64,000 bases of DNA. Source: Lanius collurio. Taxonomy: Eukaryota; Chordata; Aves; Passeriformes; Laniidae. A model generated the notes under the pieces. It ran no database searches. It saw only the letters and a program-made list of their open reading frames with translations, and had not been told where the DNA came from. Location: positions 18,790,412 through 18,854,411 of the forward strand of contig JACBWW010000016.1 of NCBI GenBank assembly GCA_020086605.1, read 5' to 3'. Positions 50,833 through 64,000 of this stretch are shown here, in pieces (the stretch's first letter is position 1; each line of letters starts with the position of its first letter). The position numbers and the translations under genes are program-made.

Positions 50833-53800
50833 CAAATCCACAAACCATTTTCCCTCCTCTCTAAGTGTTGTAGTGCAGGGTTGCCCAGGTGTGAGGACCA
50901 GCCTCTGCCAAAAAGCATGTAATTCACATCCAGGAATGGAGCATCTTTTGCTAGTGTTGCTTTGGCTTCATAATTAGAACAGCTCCTTCATTCTCATTCT
51001 TTCCTTTTCATTTATTTTCCCCTCACAAGAATTACCAAGCCTGAAAACATTCAATTGTGTTTCATATTTAGCAAAGTGACTTTGCACATCCATGCTGATG
51101 TCAGAAAACAAAGGAGAAAGGAAACCAGAAAAAGAGATGGAGTGGGACTTATGGCATTTCTGATATTAGTGAAAACACAGTGACAGAAACATGCCTTAAG
51201 AAACCACGTTCTCCTGAGCAGCTCCAGAACTAATCACTTGGGAGAAGGTTTGATATGTTTCAGCTAAGCTAAACCAAATCCCAAAGCCTTTTTAGCTTCA
51301 CCATCACTAAATGGAGGCTTATGACACTGTAATTTGGGCTTAGATGGAAGACATGAATGTCAATAAAGTCAAGAGGTTTGGATACAAGTGGGGTGGAAAA
51401 TTTACCCTGCAGGACAGATTTTACCCCTTGCAAAAGCTGTAAAGAAAGGATTATACAGAAAATGAAGTAATATTGCCAAGAGCAGCATATTTAAACCCTT
51501 CAGGAAACTTTTATGTAATATTATTATTCCTTTAATTTAATTTCTTAAAATCTCTTTCTCTCCCCACTCCAAACAGTAATCATGAAATGATGCACTGGAA
51601 GGAGATGTGGTGGTGCCAAATTCTCCTCAGCTGAGGTGCTCGAAGCTCAATTTGGACTGACAGGGTGCCTGCACGAGGTGCTGATCAAGTGTTTGCCTTG
51701 TGGAAAGCAACTTTTCCTTGCAACAGAGGGCACTCCTGGTCTCAGGACCATTGTCCTGCTACCCTCCCTTTGCACAGCACAAAACAAGGGAAAGTTTCCT
51801 AGCATCCAACAGGACATGAAGGTACTGGATATGTGACCCAGATGTCTGGGTTGCCCACATGGGTTTTTTGAACCTAAAATGTTGTCCCATGGATTCCTTT
51901 GGGCCAAGTGCAAAAAGAGAGATAAAACCTCCACAAGCAGTTAAGAAGCAATCAGAATTCCTAGGACACTGCTGGAATTAAAATAGGTTCAAACCCTAGG
52001 TGTTTTATAAAGTCTTGGGAGACACTCAACTGTATTTTAAATGCCTCTAAAAACCTTCACCCGTCTTTTGCCTCAGTTCATCTATTTTAAGTACAGTAAT
52101 AAGCATCATCCCTTGCCTCAGAAGTGTGCTATGACATTTCCTGAAATACATTAGTCAACTCTCAGGAGAGGTCCAAGGGGCAGAAAATTCTTTACATAAC
52201 CATTGGTGAGGAGAACTCATCCCATGCTAACCATGGTTGCATTTCACAGGAAAAAGCCTCAATGTGAGTAAGGAAATGTTTTAAGGATACAGATTCTATT
52301 CAGCTGCTGTCTGAAGAAAAATATAAAGTCTCCACTGAATCTCCCCCAAATCTTTCTCCTTGGAAGCTTGTGTGATATTCCAAGTAGCTGTAGGAATCTT
52401 TCCAGTCAAATCAAGCTCAAAGCTGTTTCTGCTGGCTGCCTGAGTCGCTTGTACAGAGGCTTTCCATGCCACTGTACTTAGAAGGATGTTACCTTAACTT
52501 CAAATTCCAACAACAATACAGGGAGGGTTTAGCTTAGCCTAGATGTGAATTTAATGCCTGGCTGGTCAAGGCTGATCAATGTCCTGTGCAATATCTGGCT
52601 TCACAGAGCTTCACTGGCACACTGGTGCAGAGCTTTCCACAGAGAAGGAAAACGCAGTGGAACGATGTGAGTACATGAGGGATCAGCAAGGACACAAAAA
52701 CATCCATCACTGAACCAAACACTGCAAAGGTGGGACAACCAGAGGTGTGGGAGCTGCATGGTGACAGTGTCCATGAGGGCACTTGCCCAGCTGGGACCTC
52801 ACTTGCTTGGCTCAGAAGTCTGGCCACTCAAGCAGAGCACACAATCTGAAAGGGAGCTGCCACCTCATCCAACTCCTCCCCCTCCCAGGCTATGAAGCCA
52901 GGCTTACAAAGAATTGAAGGTTTTTTCAGGTCTATGGAATCTCCTGTAAAAGTCTAGGCTCTGGGAGCTGTGTGATTACTTGAGATTTCCCCAGTATTCA
53001 TTTAAATTTGCAATTGTAGGCTTCACAGTTGGAGAGAAAAGCTTAATAATGCAACTGTATGTAGACCTAAAAATAGACTCAAAAAAATTTAAAAGACTCC
53101 CAAATACACCTGGCAATGCTAGATTCCAGCTTCACTGATGCATTCCCTTTCCTTCAAGCTTTTCTTGCAAGTACAGAGAAACCAGAGACAGAACAAAAAA
53201 CCCCCAAACTAATGAAAAGGAATTCATAACTGTAAAAGTTCAAAAACATTGAAGCAAGAATTAGGAGAAGATGCAGTGCCAAAAATTAACTCATTTACAA
53301 AGCCTGCCTGGGCTGCTGGGATCCCTTTAACTGAAGAGACTCAGCACAGAAATGAGCCCACATTTATGCAATGAAAATGCCGATGAACGTCATCACTGTG
53401 CAATGGCTTCAAAATTGATTTGTAGGGGGTAGGAAGATTTTGTTTCACCTTCCTTAGTGGGGAAGCCAGACAGAGCTTTAAGCTTTATTGACTCTGGTAT
53501 TACAATCACAGTTGCTGGTCTTTCAACCTGTTCCAGAATTGGAGAGAGGTTTTCTTCTCTGTGTGACTGGATACTGTAGCGTGGTCGATTCTGTGCTGAA
53601 TTGAAATTCATCAGAGCCTGCTTTGTCTCAACAGAGTAATAAAAGCCTAAAACCTTATTATGCATGAAATGGTTATGGAGCTGGTGAAAGGGTTGTTTCT
53701 CCCCCTGGTTGCAAAAAGGGGAGGAGAGGGGAAATATCTGACCTGACAATAAAAAGTGACTGGAAGAAAGATAAGTATTTCATATAAAATTGGCTCTACT

Positions 53801-54514
53801 TGCAAAATTGTGTAAGGGAAGAAAGGGCATCAAATGGATCTCAGAGAAGGGGCCCAAATGATGAGATAAGAGCCTCACCCAGGCCTGGTGCTGCTCAGAG
53901 CAGGGGACTCAGCTGAAATCTTTCTCTGCTCACAGTTAACCCACTGTTTAAATACAGATGCAGCCTGCACATTCACCTCTTTTCTTGATCTTATAACATC
54001 AAACATTAGCAGATACTCCAGGGCACAGCACACTTGTGCCAACACAACACAGGGCTCCCCTGGCTCCAACCCTGCAGAGAATTATGCACTTACTATACCC
54101 TTGTGGCCCAAGTGAGCATTTGTAAAAATTCCTCATGGAATCAAAAGGCCTCAGCAAGATACAGCTTTCCTAATAGAAACCAATTTGGGAAAATATGTGC
54201 ACAGAGTCATGATATGACTGAGGGTAGAAGAGAACCATTGTAACAGGTCAAGACACCTTGATCTTTAAAGATTCATCCCTCCCAGCCTACACATTGCCCA
54301 TGGAGTACCTGTGGTTTAGGGGGCTTTTTGTGCTGTTTGAGGCAGACTGGGGGTGATGCTGCAGTGTTAAACTCTGGCTGCATGTGCAGTGCAAAGGGGG
54401 CAGCTCACACAGGCACTTCTGGATGAAGGGCACACTCTGTGCAGCTTTTCTCTCCAAGTGCCTATTAGAGTTAATTAGCAATTAAGTAAGTGAATTATAT
54501 ATAGTTGCACAAAA

Positions 54515-54600
54515 CACATATGCATATACACAGGTAAGTGCTATGCACTAGTGTGCATATGTAAATATATATAGATATATCTATATATATCTCTATATGT
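54515..54600. repeat. AT-rich palindrome cluster
   Basis: Three self-complementary structures lie in 85 bp. ATATGCATAT (54518-54527) is a perfect 10-bp palindrome. A 7-bp inverted repeat TATGCAC/GTGCATA has a TAGT loop (54542-54559). A perfect 26-bp palindrome is centred on agatatatct (54565-54590). The last arises within an impure TA microsatellite and could extrude as a cruciform. Confidence 0.88.
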
Positions 54601-55029
54601 AATTTGTTCAGTAGCACATACCCATAAAATAAAGACACAGGAGGAACTTTGCCCTTGCAGAACTGGGTGGGGGTTTGCTAATTGGCTTGGATGGCACCCA
54701 GGCTCTGCCTGTGGCTGTTTCCCACCCATTCCAGAGGCAGCTCCATCACAGGACAGCCTACACCTATGTGCCATCACCTGCAGGGTCAGACTGAGACTCC
54801 CTTGCTGAACAGGGTAGCAGGAGATTTAAAGCCATGCTAAACACCCTTGAGCCGCCAGGCACTTCCATGGTTTTGAAGGAGGTAAGAAAAATTCCCAAAC
54901 ACGTGCTAAACAAACCCACAATGCCTGTGTGCTTCTGTAAATAGCTCAATATAAACCACACATTGTTTAGCCCTGTGAAAAAAGGCTCATGAAAGTGTCT
55001 GGTCTCCAACCCCCTCGGATCCTCTCAGA

Positions 55030-55330
55030 GGGGGGCTCTCAAAGCAATAACTATTAAAATGTTCCTGCCATTTGTCTAATGCAATTCCATGCTCCACATC
55101 CATCTTTGGCGAGCTGACTTTCATTAACACTTCAAAAATAATTTAAGGTTTTCGCGGTGAAGGTTAGAAACTTTTCACAGCCCAGAGCTAATAGCTCTGC
55201 TGTTTACATGCTATAATGTCTTGATAACCTTTTCAAACACGCTGTGGCCAGCAGCTGGGACCTGTCCCTGCTATTTTTGTTCCCAGAATGTAACAGCAGA
55301 AATGCGATGACTTTGTGCCCCTGAAATGGT
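55030..55330. promoter_or_regulatory. Candidate conserved block
   Basis: Repeat-free sequence with CATTAACAC, AATAATTTAAGG, an unusual TTTTCGCGGTG (two CpGs) near 55149-55159, AGAGCTAATAGCTCT (near-palindrome, about 55184-55198) and a CAGCAGCTGG E-box region (about 55249-55258). The combination is typical of conserved non-coding DNA. No coding frame spans it. Confidence 0.25.
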
Positions 55331-57074
55331 CACATTTCTTCTCTTTAGGCTTTGCTTCCATTACAGCAGTAACAGAAGGGGCCTCACCTTTTCAAGAGGC
55401 TCCCGGTGTACTGAAATACAGCCCTGGCTGTCTTTTCCCTGGAGGAATGAAGCATGCTGACTGTCTCACTGGAAACTCAGTTTTGGGGGATAGGAGGAGG
55501 GCAGGCAGCCTGCCTTGCCAATCCAGGAGTGCCTCGGAGAAGGCAATGAACCTACATGAACCATTTTGCTCCCAAGAATAAGGGCAGGATTCTTGTTTTC
55601 AGATGCTGGATGGACAAAGGCACAATTCTATGGTATTTATTCCAACACTGCAGCAAAACAAGTTGTGCAGCTCTCTTGCTTTGCTTTGCTCGAGCTGTGC
55701 ACAGATTACAAATCCGTACTGGTGACATGGCAGGCTGGCAAACAGCAGCTGGATGTTGGGGCATCCATAGGCTAGAAAATGTTCTCTCTGGGTCTCACTT
55801 TCTTCAGTCTCCTGCCTGCTCAACAGCTGAAACAGGGAGGCAGGAAGGAAGGATGCTGTAGTTTCTAAAAGCCTTTCTAAAAACATCACACCAGTCTAAT
55901 TTCAGCATACTGTCCTTAAAATTACTGGGCCAAAAAATGCCCTCAGATACAATTTACATGGAAATATTCAGTCCCATGGAGAGCTCCAAGAGGGGTTTTC
56001 TCTCCCTTAAACCCAGAAGCAAATAAATGCAGCTGCTCCAAACTGATAGCAAGTAAAGGCCCTGAAGCTGAGAGAATGGGACCAGTCCATTCCTATTAAG
56101 TCAAAACATTAAAAGTCCTGGACAAGCTGTAAAAAACAGAGACATGATCAACTCAGTCAAATTTACAGTGGACCTGGGGGCACATCCACAATTTTCTCTC
56201 TCCTGGGAGCTCTGCTAGATATAGCTTGGAGCAGCCAGAAGCACCACAGCACGTGTTACAAACATTGGGCTAAATGAGCCCTAAAAGAAATCGTTTTAAT
56301 GATCATCTTTCTCCTTTTGGGCAGGGACGTGAGAGGCAGAGGTCAATTTGTGTCAGGCTCCCTGTAGCCTTCCTGAACCCATTCAGAAACCAGATGAGGT
56401 GAAATGAGGGGTTCTGAATTCTCCCCAGTCTAGAGAGGGTTCCAGAGGGCCCAGTGGTGCCCATGGGTGACATGGGCTGCTGCCACCACTGAGGGCTTGT
56501 CCTGGAGAGATGGATCTGCACATGGGATCCCAGAGAGCATGGGGTAAAGTATTTCTGGCTACGACAGAGTCACTACCAAGTATCTTGAAGACAAAATTCA
56601 GGCTTTTGATCTTCATCCAAGTGCCTTAATTTTTTAGGGTTGAGAAGTGATGACAAAAAACTTTTAAAAGATTCCTTGGCTGAGAAGGAGAGGGAAGTAA
56701 ATCAAAGAGCGAGGTATACATCCTACAATTTATTGTGGCTTATTTAGGCAGCCTGGCTAAATACTCCACAGAAAGCTGCAAATTCAGCAGAAATTCTGCA
56801 AGGAGTTAGCGTAGCAAATGAGAACAGATAGTGATCAGGCTAGAGAACAGCAAAGCAGAGTCATTGTTAATTAAGAGACCTAAACGATGAGACCTGCTGA
56901 ATTAGGTCAGTGAATGTTGCCCCTTCCTGCTCCAGTTTTAGGTTGTGTAAATGACTTCAAGCCAGGTCGTTTTCAGAGTTCCTGTGGTTGCCAGTGGGGC
57001 CGTGTAATGGACATGAGAAACACCGCCAAGAAATATCCAACAATTTAGATCTGCTCTAGAACTGGGTCAACATA

Positions 57075-57200
57075 CGGCAAAAGAAAATTAAAGTCAACAA
57101 ATGCAAAGTAATGTTCATCGCCACACGATCCTCGGAACCCCTGCTAAGCCTAATTTATATAAATGGCTCCAAGAAGCTGACTACAAACTGGTTAAGCCTG
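57075..57200 (+). mobile_element. Possible old CR1/L2 ORF2 fragment
   Basis: The segment gtcaacaaatgcaaagtaat followed by gttcat matches the CR1/L2 'gacaaatgcaaagtaatgcac' region, which encodes a DKCKVMH-type motif in ORF2. Here it reads NKCKVMF. Downstream bases (ttatataaatggctcc) resemble the following CR1 segment weakly. The frame is broken and the 3' end is missing. The alternative is chance similarity over about 25 bases. Confidence 0.4.
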
Positions 57201-60200
57201 CTGACAGCACAGAATTGGGGAAGTGGACATGGAGAGGGAAGGAAAAAAAGCAAGCAAAGAAATTCTACAGAGCCCTTAGCTTTGCTGGGTAATTTGGACA
57301 AGGTGCAGCAAATAGCTCCTAATGTTGACAAATGCAAAAGCAATGCAATTTATTTGCAAGATCTCAGGAAAAAATGGGAATTGCCTTGAACTTTAGCAAG
57401 GGGAGGCTAAAATGGCTACAGCAGGTAGTCAGCAGCCTTTTTCAACAAAAGCCAAGTGGCACAGCCATGTAATGCATTTTTAAGCTAGGAAAGAAATCGA
57501 GGTGAACAGAAAGAAAAAAAAAAAAGCAACATTCAGGCTGCTTAAAGATAACCCCCTCCAAAAGCAGCCAAATGGACCTGCATCAATTATTATATCTCTA
57601 CAGCAAGTCTTTAGCTGGCAAAGACACCTGCATGGCTGGTACTCCACAAAGCCTAAGCACAGGCAAGACCTTGTTGAGAGTGAGTGCAGTAACCTTTGTG
57701 TGAGCCAAAGGGGCTACAGTTAATTCTGGGTGACTTCTGAGTTACTTCTGGCAAGGCCTGCTTAGAAATTTCACTCCTGCATTACATGAGCAGCCCTAGA
57801 GTGCAGAAATTAAAATCTCCAAAACAACAACCCTGTCTTAGAGAGAAGGTGTTTTTGTCATTGCCTCAAGATTGATTCCAGTCATACCCAAATGTGTTCT
57901 AAGGAAGGCTTTTCCAAATGATCAGGAGCTGAAAGGAGGTAAGGTAGTGAGAGGCCAGTTTTGAGGGAGAACCACCACAAGTTCTAACCCTGCCCACACC
58001 AGCCTAGCCAAGTGATCACACTGCAGCACAGAGCAGGCTAAGAGATCAAGCCTAAAACTGAAATAGAGGCAGAATCAACTTATTTTAAAACCAAAACTTC
58101 CCAGGCCATCTTCCATCTTCATAAAAAGCAGTAGAAAGTAACCTTTTGGAAAACCCTAGTTCAGTTCAGACATTAAGAGCAGACTGCACATTGCTTTGGC
58201 AAATCCTCTACACAGCCATGGCTGACCTAGATACAGAAGAGTGATCCATGCTGTAATAGTGAAATGAGCAGCAGGAAAACCTGTAGGACTACTGTAGGCT
58301 ATAGAGGGCGAGTTCAGAAAGGAACCTAAAAGGGAGGGAATAAAAAATACAACACAGATGACATCACAAGTGCCGTAGTCAAGGAAACATGTTTCATTTT
58401 TTCCCTCAGTTCAGAGCAAGCAATCATAAAATGGACAAAAATAGGAATTCAGAGCCATTCTTATCTTCTTCCCTGAGATTCTACAACTTTCAGAGACAAT
58501 AAAAAGCAAGGTAGACTTAGGATGTAATCTTCACAAAGGTTTGATCTTTCAATGTTCAGTTCATAGTAATTTTGTTCCTCATTTCAATGCACATTGCATC
58601 AGCCCAGGAACAGCAGAACACTGTGTACACAGTGTGAACTCCTTATCAGCCCCTTTTTGGGGTACTCTATCAATCACCAACGTGTTATAGCATTTTATTA
58701 GCTATGCCAAATGCTTGCAGCATTGTCAAGGTGTTATGATTGTGCAGCTGAACTCCATTCTGAATCTCTTGATGAATGTCATCTCCTGGAGAACAACAGC
58801 CAACAAGCCATTACATTTCTTACCCCAAACTAAATACCTCTGGCTCACAGGACCTGCTGAATTGTACCAGTGTCCCCCTTCCCCTGTCAGAGCTTTCTAC
58901 TCCCAAAACTTTAGCAAACATTTAAGAAGATTTGCATGGAAATGTATCTCACATCCAGAGGATGGAAACATCTTCTCCCTAAAGCAATTCAGTCACAAAG
59001 CAACAAGCAAGACCACATCAGAAAGTAAAAGGAAAATAATGGATGTCAGGCATCGTATTTTGCCATTAGTTAACCAACATATCTTAACATCCCCATTCTT
59101 AGGGCAACATAAACAAGTCTAGCAGAGTCCCCACTTCTCCACACTATCCTGATTAAAGTAGATCCCAGTCATTCCCAAATGTAAATTCAAAAAAGATGCT
59201 TCTCATTTTGCAAACTACTCAACCTTTTCTTGACCCAGTGTCACACATTTAATCACAAGGGGATGCACATTCCTCTACTGCAGGACACCTAGAACCTGGA
59301 AAATGCCCCCACGAAGATGTAGTCCAAGGCTGGGGTGCACTGGCCATCCAGTGGCATTCTGAACCAGAGGAGGGGTAGCAATGCTGCAGAACCAGTGCAG
59401 GACTGGAAGAAACATGGTAGATCTTCCCTCCAAATCCTGGGTGTTCATCTTACCAAGTGAGCCTTCCATAGGAGGTCAAGAAAATACTGGTCAAAAAATA
59501 TTGTTCCTTTTATTGCTTATACATTTATTTCTTGCCCTCTCTTATGGAATAAGCTAGTGAAAAAATACTGTTGTCTTTTATTTCTTTTTATGCTATTGTG
59601 TCATCTTATATTTTTATGTTCGTTAGAGATTCCTAGCCTTTGAGGCAACACTCTAACTAATATTTAGATACTAAACTGGCAGTCACAAACAGATTAGTGG
59701 CTATTAAAGATAGCCTGATGCATTCTCTGGATCAGAATGTTCTTGATGCCTTGACTGCAAAAAACTGGGTGAATACTTCAAAATTTCCTCTGCCTTATGT
59801 CTCCCAGTTTGATTCATCTTTAGTACTATTCAGTAAAACTTTATTGCCACTAAAAGCTTTATCAAAGTGCATAGTGCTGCTTGAGGTCAGACCAGCCAAG
59901 CCTTGAGCCTCATATGAACTGTTTTGATGCATAGAAAATCTGTCTTTAACAATTCCAGCCTCTCCTAATAAACTGGCCCATCCCTAAAGAGCACAGACTT
60001 TGAAATATAATTAACCTCCACGTATTCTGCCTTGTGCAGCAAACAGCACTAGGAAGAGAGAGGGCTTTTTATCTGACTCACTCTTAACTGTTAAATCATC
60101 ATTCTTTTTATTACGTTTCTGTGCATTTCATCCTTGTGGGACACAGAAACAAGTTTGGGTAGTTTCATTGCCTGAATTTTCTGCTGCACACCAGCTGTTT

Positions 60201-63200
60201 TGGTGGCTACATTCTCTGCAATGGAAAAGAGCATTTATTTCCCATTTCTATACCATCTCTACCACTTTCCTAGGAGGGAAAGATCTTTTCCCTAACACAA
60301 TTAAAATAAATATAACAAAATATTTCTTCATACTATATCTAGGCATTATAAAGCCATTTTGTGGTGATGAAGTTATACACCTCCCAGTTTAATTCAGTTT
60401 TATATCTGTGCAGTTAAACTGAAGCTTTGGCAGAGTATACAGTGGTATAGAGAGCCCAGACCAGGCAGGACTAGACCTTTCATGGAGGGCTTGCTCAGGG
60501 ATTGTGTCCCCATGCACACTGGTGATATGGGGAGCTCCTTGCTGCCCAAAATCAAGAAAATTAAGAACCTGACAGCATTCAAAAGAGAGGGTGTGGTAGA
60601 GCCAGAGCACAGAAAAATTGTTTAGCCTATGGACAAGGGGAGAACATGGGATGAGCAGCAGGGAATGAGGAAAGGGAGACCTGGCTGATTTAAGGGAAGG
60701 TGGACGAGAAGCTGCACAGCTCACTGACAGCACATGGGATTCTATGACTTTCTCAGGTCACCCAGCCAATTTGCTGCTGCAGGAGGAAGGGGAAGCCATC
60801 ACAGCCAGCTTCACAGGCAGGGTACAATCCTGCTCCTGCTGCTTGTTGGAGAAATGAGGAAAGGATGACTCTGTTTGACAGGAAACTTTGCACATGCTGT
60901 GTGCCCATTTCAGGTCCCCAAGCCAGCACAGCACCCATCAAGCCACCATCAGACAGATATAACCACGCTCACCCCTTGTTGACAGCTTCAGAGAAAGGCC
61001 CTGTTTAGCTCCAGGCAGGCAAGGACCAGCACAGTGTGCTCCCTGCACTGTTTCTGTGCCTTCCAGGCAGTCTGGACTGTTCATTGCAGGGCTGTGACAG
61101 GCACTACATTCACTCTTTCTCCCACATGCACTTTGTTTAGTATCTGGATTAAGGATGCCTCCTCTTGTCATTCAAACTGTCTGCTCCACTTCTCAGAGCT
61201 GAGCTGGCTGGAAAAGGGAGAGGCACAAGAGCTGATACTCTCAAGTTGCAGAATTTCTTCTATAAAGAAGGGGTTTAATACATTTGGTATCTTAGTTTAG
61301 ATGGAAAGATGAGGAGACAGCAGACACCCATGAGTTCAAAGGGAATGAAGCTGCATGAAGAAAGTTGGTGAGAGTTGTCCCTATAACCACCAGAAATACC
61401 TGATCTTCCTTCCTGCCTTGGTGAAAGCATCCTTTTGTTGTTTGCCCAAATGCAGCCATTGCCAGCTCTCATAGCCAAAATAATTACACTTGTGACATTT
61501 AAAGGAAGGACTTTGGCAGGTGAGAAACAGCAGAAGAAAAGAACAGCAAAATGCCATTCTGTGCCAGCCTTCCAGGGAACAGTGATATGGGGCAGCTACA
61601 ATCTGGCTGGAAAAAAAGTGGGATGGGAAAAGGGGATGTGAGTTATTGAAAAGGCCACAGAGGCTCAAGGTGTCTGCCTCACTCATCTAACCTGTGTGTC
61701 TCTCAAGCAGAGAAGCAAAGTGCTGTCCCTGCTGGTTCCTGGTGGGCAGCAATGAAAGGAGGCACACAAAGTGATATTTCTCTCTGTCTTGCCTTGAGCA
61801 GGTGCCAGCAGAAAGCTTTGGCAGCTGCCGAGTGTTGTGCTCTGGGAATTTCTGCAGCACAGAGTGTTGGTCTCACTGCCGCAGTTGGATGACACCAGAC
61901 CCGTTGGTGACAATGAGCCTTACAAGGAGAAGTGAAGGTGTAAAAGCAAGATGAAATCCAAGCTGTGTTCTTTTGCAGGGCAGAAAGCATTTACTGACGT
62001 CAAGAGCTGCAGCCTGTTCCATTTGAGGTGCGTATCGTGCCCAAAATGAATTCAAGAGGCCACAAATTCACCTGGAAGATCGATTTCATGGCCCAAGAGT
62101 CAGAATATTAACTCTGCATCACTCAGCTCCAAAACAGCCCCTCTTTTTCCATTTGTGCTGTTCCTCACAGCCACAGCCACGCTGCCTTTCTCTGCCAAGG
62201 CTGGGAGAGTGCTGCATGTCACCCCCTCGCAGGCACCAGCGTCCAAAGGCAATTAGCAGCGAGAGGATTGGGAGCTGGGAAGTGTGTGGGATGAGGTGTG
62301 AGGCCAGGGAGACAAGAAGGCTCACAGGGCTGATCTCACCCATACCCATTGTGCCAGTCCCACAGCAGATGGGGCAACACCTGATTTTTATTCCCAAAGA
62401 AAGTAACAAGTGGAAAGAAGGATTGCTTTCTGCAGAGAGGAATCAAAGCAATGCTAATTAAGCACCGTGCCTGCCTCTCTGCTTTGTTGCCAGCATCCTT
62501 TGTTGAGCCAAAAGCTACACAGGTGACTGTGGGGCAGATTTCGTCTTGGTTGCCACTTTGATGATTTCAGTAGAAACACAACAGGTGATGCAGGAGGAAG
62601 TTAGGCAAGTAACTTCAACAAACTTGCACCCAAGGTGCCAAACAGCCCCAATGTACAGCCAGTTCTTCATCATCCTCACAGTGAAGGATACCCTGCCCTG
62701 CTCACTGTCTCTCATCTTGACACAGCTCTCCACACATCACCTAGTGCACTCGACCAAGAGGAACAAAAAAATACATCCTGTGTGGCCCATGCTTCATCCA
62801 GCTCACACAGTTAGCCTTATTCTGAGTGCAGCTCAAACATTCCGCTCCCTAGAGCAAAGGAAGAGGTAACCAGCTTGCCCAAACACAAAGAAACAAGCAC
62901 CAAAGCAGATCAGGAGCAATTCAAGTTGCAGACAGGGAATTTTGGGAGAGGAGAAAGTCTTTGCTTCCTTCTTCTTCTTTCCAGCCCCTTCAACATCCCC
63001 AAACACACTGCAAAACCAACACAGAATACACAGTGACTGGAGGATGAGGATGAAGAAGAATAGTGGCATTTGCAAAGAGACAGACATACAGCAGTCAGGG
63101 AGTGAGGAGACAGAATCCCACCAGGAGCTGGTGCTCAGCATCTCTGTTTGCCCTGCAGCAGTTTCTGAAGCATGAAGGTGACTGCAAACTGGCTCCCACC

Positions 63201-64000
63201 ATCCCTGCACCACAGCTCAGCTCTTCCAGGGCTATGGGGAGGTGATTGGATCCCTTCTCTGCCTTCCTCCAGCACTCCCCTCTGCAGCTCATTGTCTGTT
63301 GATGTGCCCACTGTGGGTTTCCAGATCCTGACAGGGTTAATTGGCAGGCCTAGTGGGGGAAATAAAATGTTTCAGCTCTGCGGTTGCTTTTTTTTTTCTG
63401 TCATTTTTTGCTCCCGAGGCTGTGGGAAAGTGCTGGCTCCTGAAGGGTTACAGAGCAAGCACACCAGGTAGCCATCTGCTCTAGATCTCTACCCTTTATT
63501 CCTGGACCCTATTTGTGCCCCTTTATGTGCTCAGGTGCATTTGGCAGACACACATCCCTGCACCTCAAACCCAGGGCTATGGGGAGCAGAGGGCACTGGT
63601 CAGCACGGGGGATGACTGGGGCTGAGGGGCCAACAGGCACAGCCCTGGGCACTGAGGCCCATTCTGCACCCAGCAGCAGGGGCTTCTGTGGCCCTTCTTC
63701 TCTCCCTCTGAAGCTGGGCTTCAGCAGAGACAAAAGCTCTCTCCCAGCTTCTTCTCTGAAAGCACTCTCATTCCTTTTCCATTTTCATCTAAGTTTCCAA
63801 TGAAGATTTATTACTCTGAGTGATTACGCTGTCAGCCAAATGAGCAGGGAATAGGAATATCCTTTCTTCTTGCATTCCAGCCACTAGTCCGTTTGGCTCT
63901 CAGCAAAAAGAGGAGATTTAGTATGATTTTAGTCCCTTTTTCTTGCAGGTGTTATTTATTTTCAGGCTGACAGCATGTGGGAAAACCCATCAAGAATCAG
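57201..64000. other. Non-coding stretch, no gene seen
   Basis: No gene, RNA gene or well-defined repeat is recognised apart from short A and T runs (about 57511-57524 and 63388-63398). Open frames of up to 135 codons (for example plus strand 58715-59122) match no family known to me. A GC-richer part (62150-62350) with a few CpGs is unexplained. Coding exons shorter than about 100 bp could escape this reading. Confidence 0.5.

Larger units (their letters stand above)
47805..57074. other. Non-coding stretch, no gene seen
   Basis: No recognised gene. It contains a T14 run (49106-49119), a TAATTA-rich block (49370-49530), an inverted/direct repeat (50805-50832), a palindrome cluster (54515-54600) and an enhancer-like block (55030-55330). 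Open frames at 47931-48155 and 48175-48459 gave peptides I could not place. A decayed mobile element there is possible but not shown. Confidence 0.5.

Noticed and set aside
57876..59185. 18-mer ccagtcat(a/t)cccaaatgt occurring twice (near 57878 and 59168)
   Set aside because: About one or two such 17/18 matches are expected among all pairs of positions in 64 kb, and the similarity does not extend.
60380..60750. Possible CR1 end because of gattctatgac at about 60739
   Set aside because: None of the other CR1 3' landmarks precede it.
1..64000. CRISPR arrays, operons, phage or plasmid modules
   Set aside because: No regularly spaced direct repeats with unique spacers and no tightly packed long frames. 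The repeats present are those of a vertebrate genome.

Overview
The window reads as nuclear DNA from a bird, probably a songbird. Two CR1 retrotransposon 3' ends carry the typical avian tail, with a block close to 'cccttccaaccca' followed by 'attctatg'-type units (8230-8466 and 34678-34806). There is also one LTR (10554-11152) of the type common in passerine genomes, and several short, worn MIR-like fragments. Genus or species cannot be named from this.

I find no protein-coding gene that I can defend. Open frames are many but short (longest about 210 codons). They overlap on both strands, run through purine tracts and repeats, and give peptides that match no family I recognise. I also found no convincing tRNA, rRNA or snRNA gene, no CRISPR array and no bacterial or organellar sequence. 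The simplest reading is an intergenic desert or one large intron. An unseen non-coding transcript, or a few short coding exons, cannot be excluded.

Layout. 1-8229: plain non-coding DNA with a small tandem duplication, a perfect hairpin and a homeodomain-motif-rich block at 6575-6860. 8230-8466: CR1 3' end, followed by a MIR remnant at 8826-8925. 10554-11152: solo LTR with an unusual iterated CT/GCAAT segment. 13690-14110: local rise in CpG. 14515-14650: old CR1/L2-like remnant. 15830-16330, 18620-18900 and 23540-23760: stretches that resemble conserved enhancers. 27845-28300: two polypyrimidine tracts around a short CpG-containing block. 28815-28870: MIR remnant. 34678-34806: second CR1 end. 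40664-40745: MIR remnant. 45198-47804: two copies of a 60-bp sequence differing at one base, about 2.5 kb apart. 46010-46260 and 49370-49530: homeodomain-motif-rich blocks. 54515-54600: AT-rich cluster of palindromes, including a perfect 26-bp one. 57075-57200: possible old CR1 coding remnant. The rest is unremarkable non-coding sequence.

No genes work together here that I can show. If the window has a function it is probably regulatory: several TAATTA-rich blocks look like enhancers of a developmental gene outside the window. That is inference from motif density and sequence texture, and it needs a cross-species alignment. I found no clear undescribed system. The most unusual direct observation is the 59/60-identical 60-bp repeat pair.
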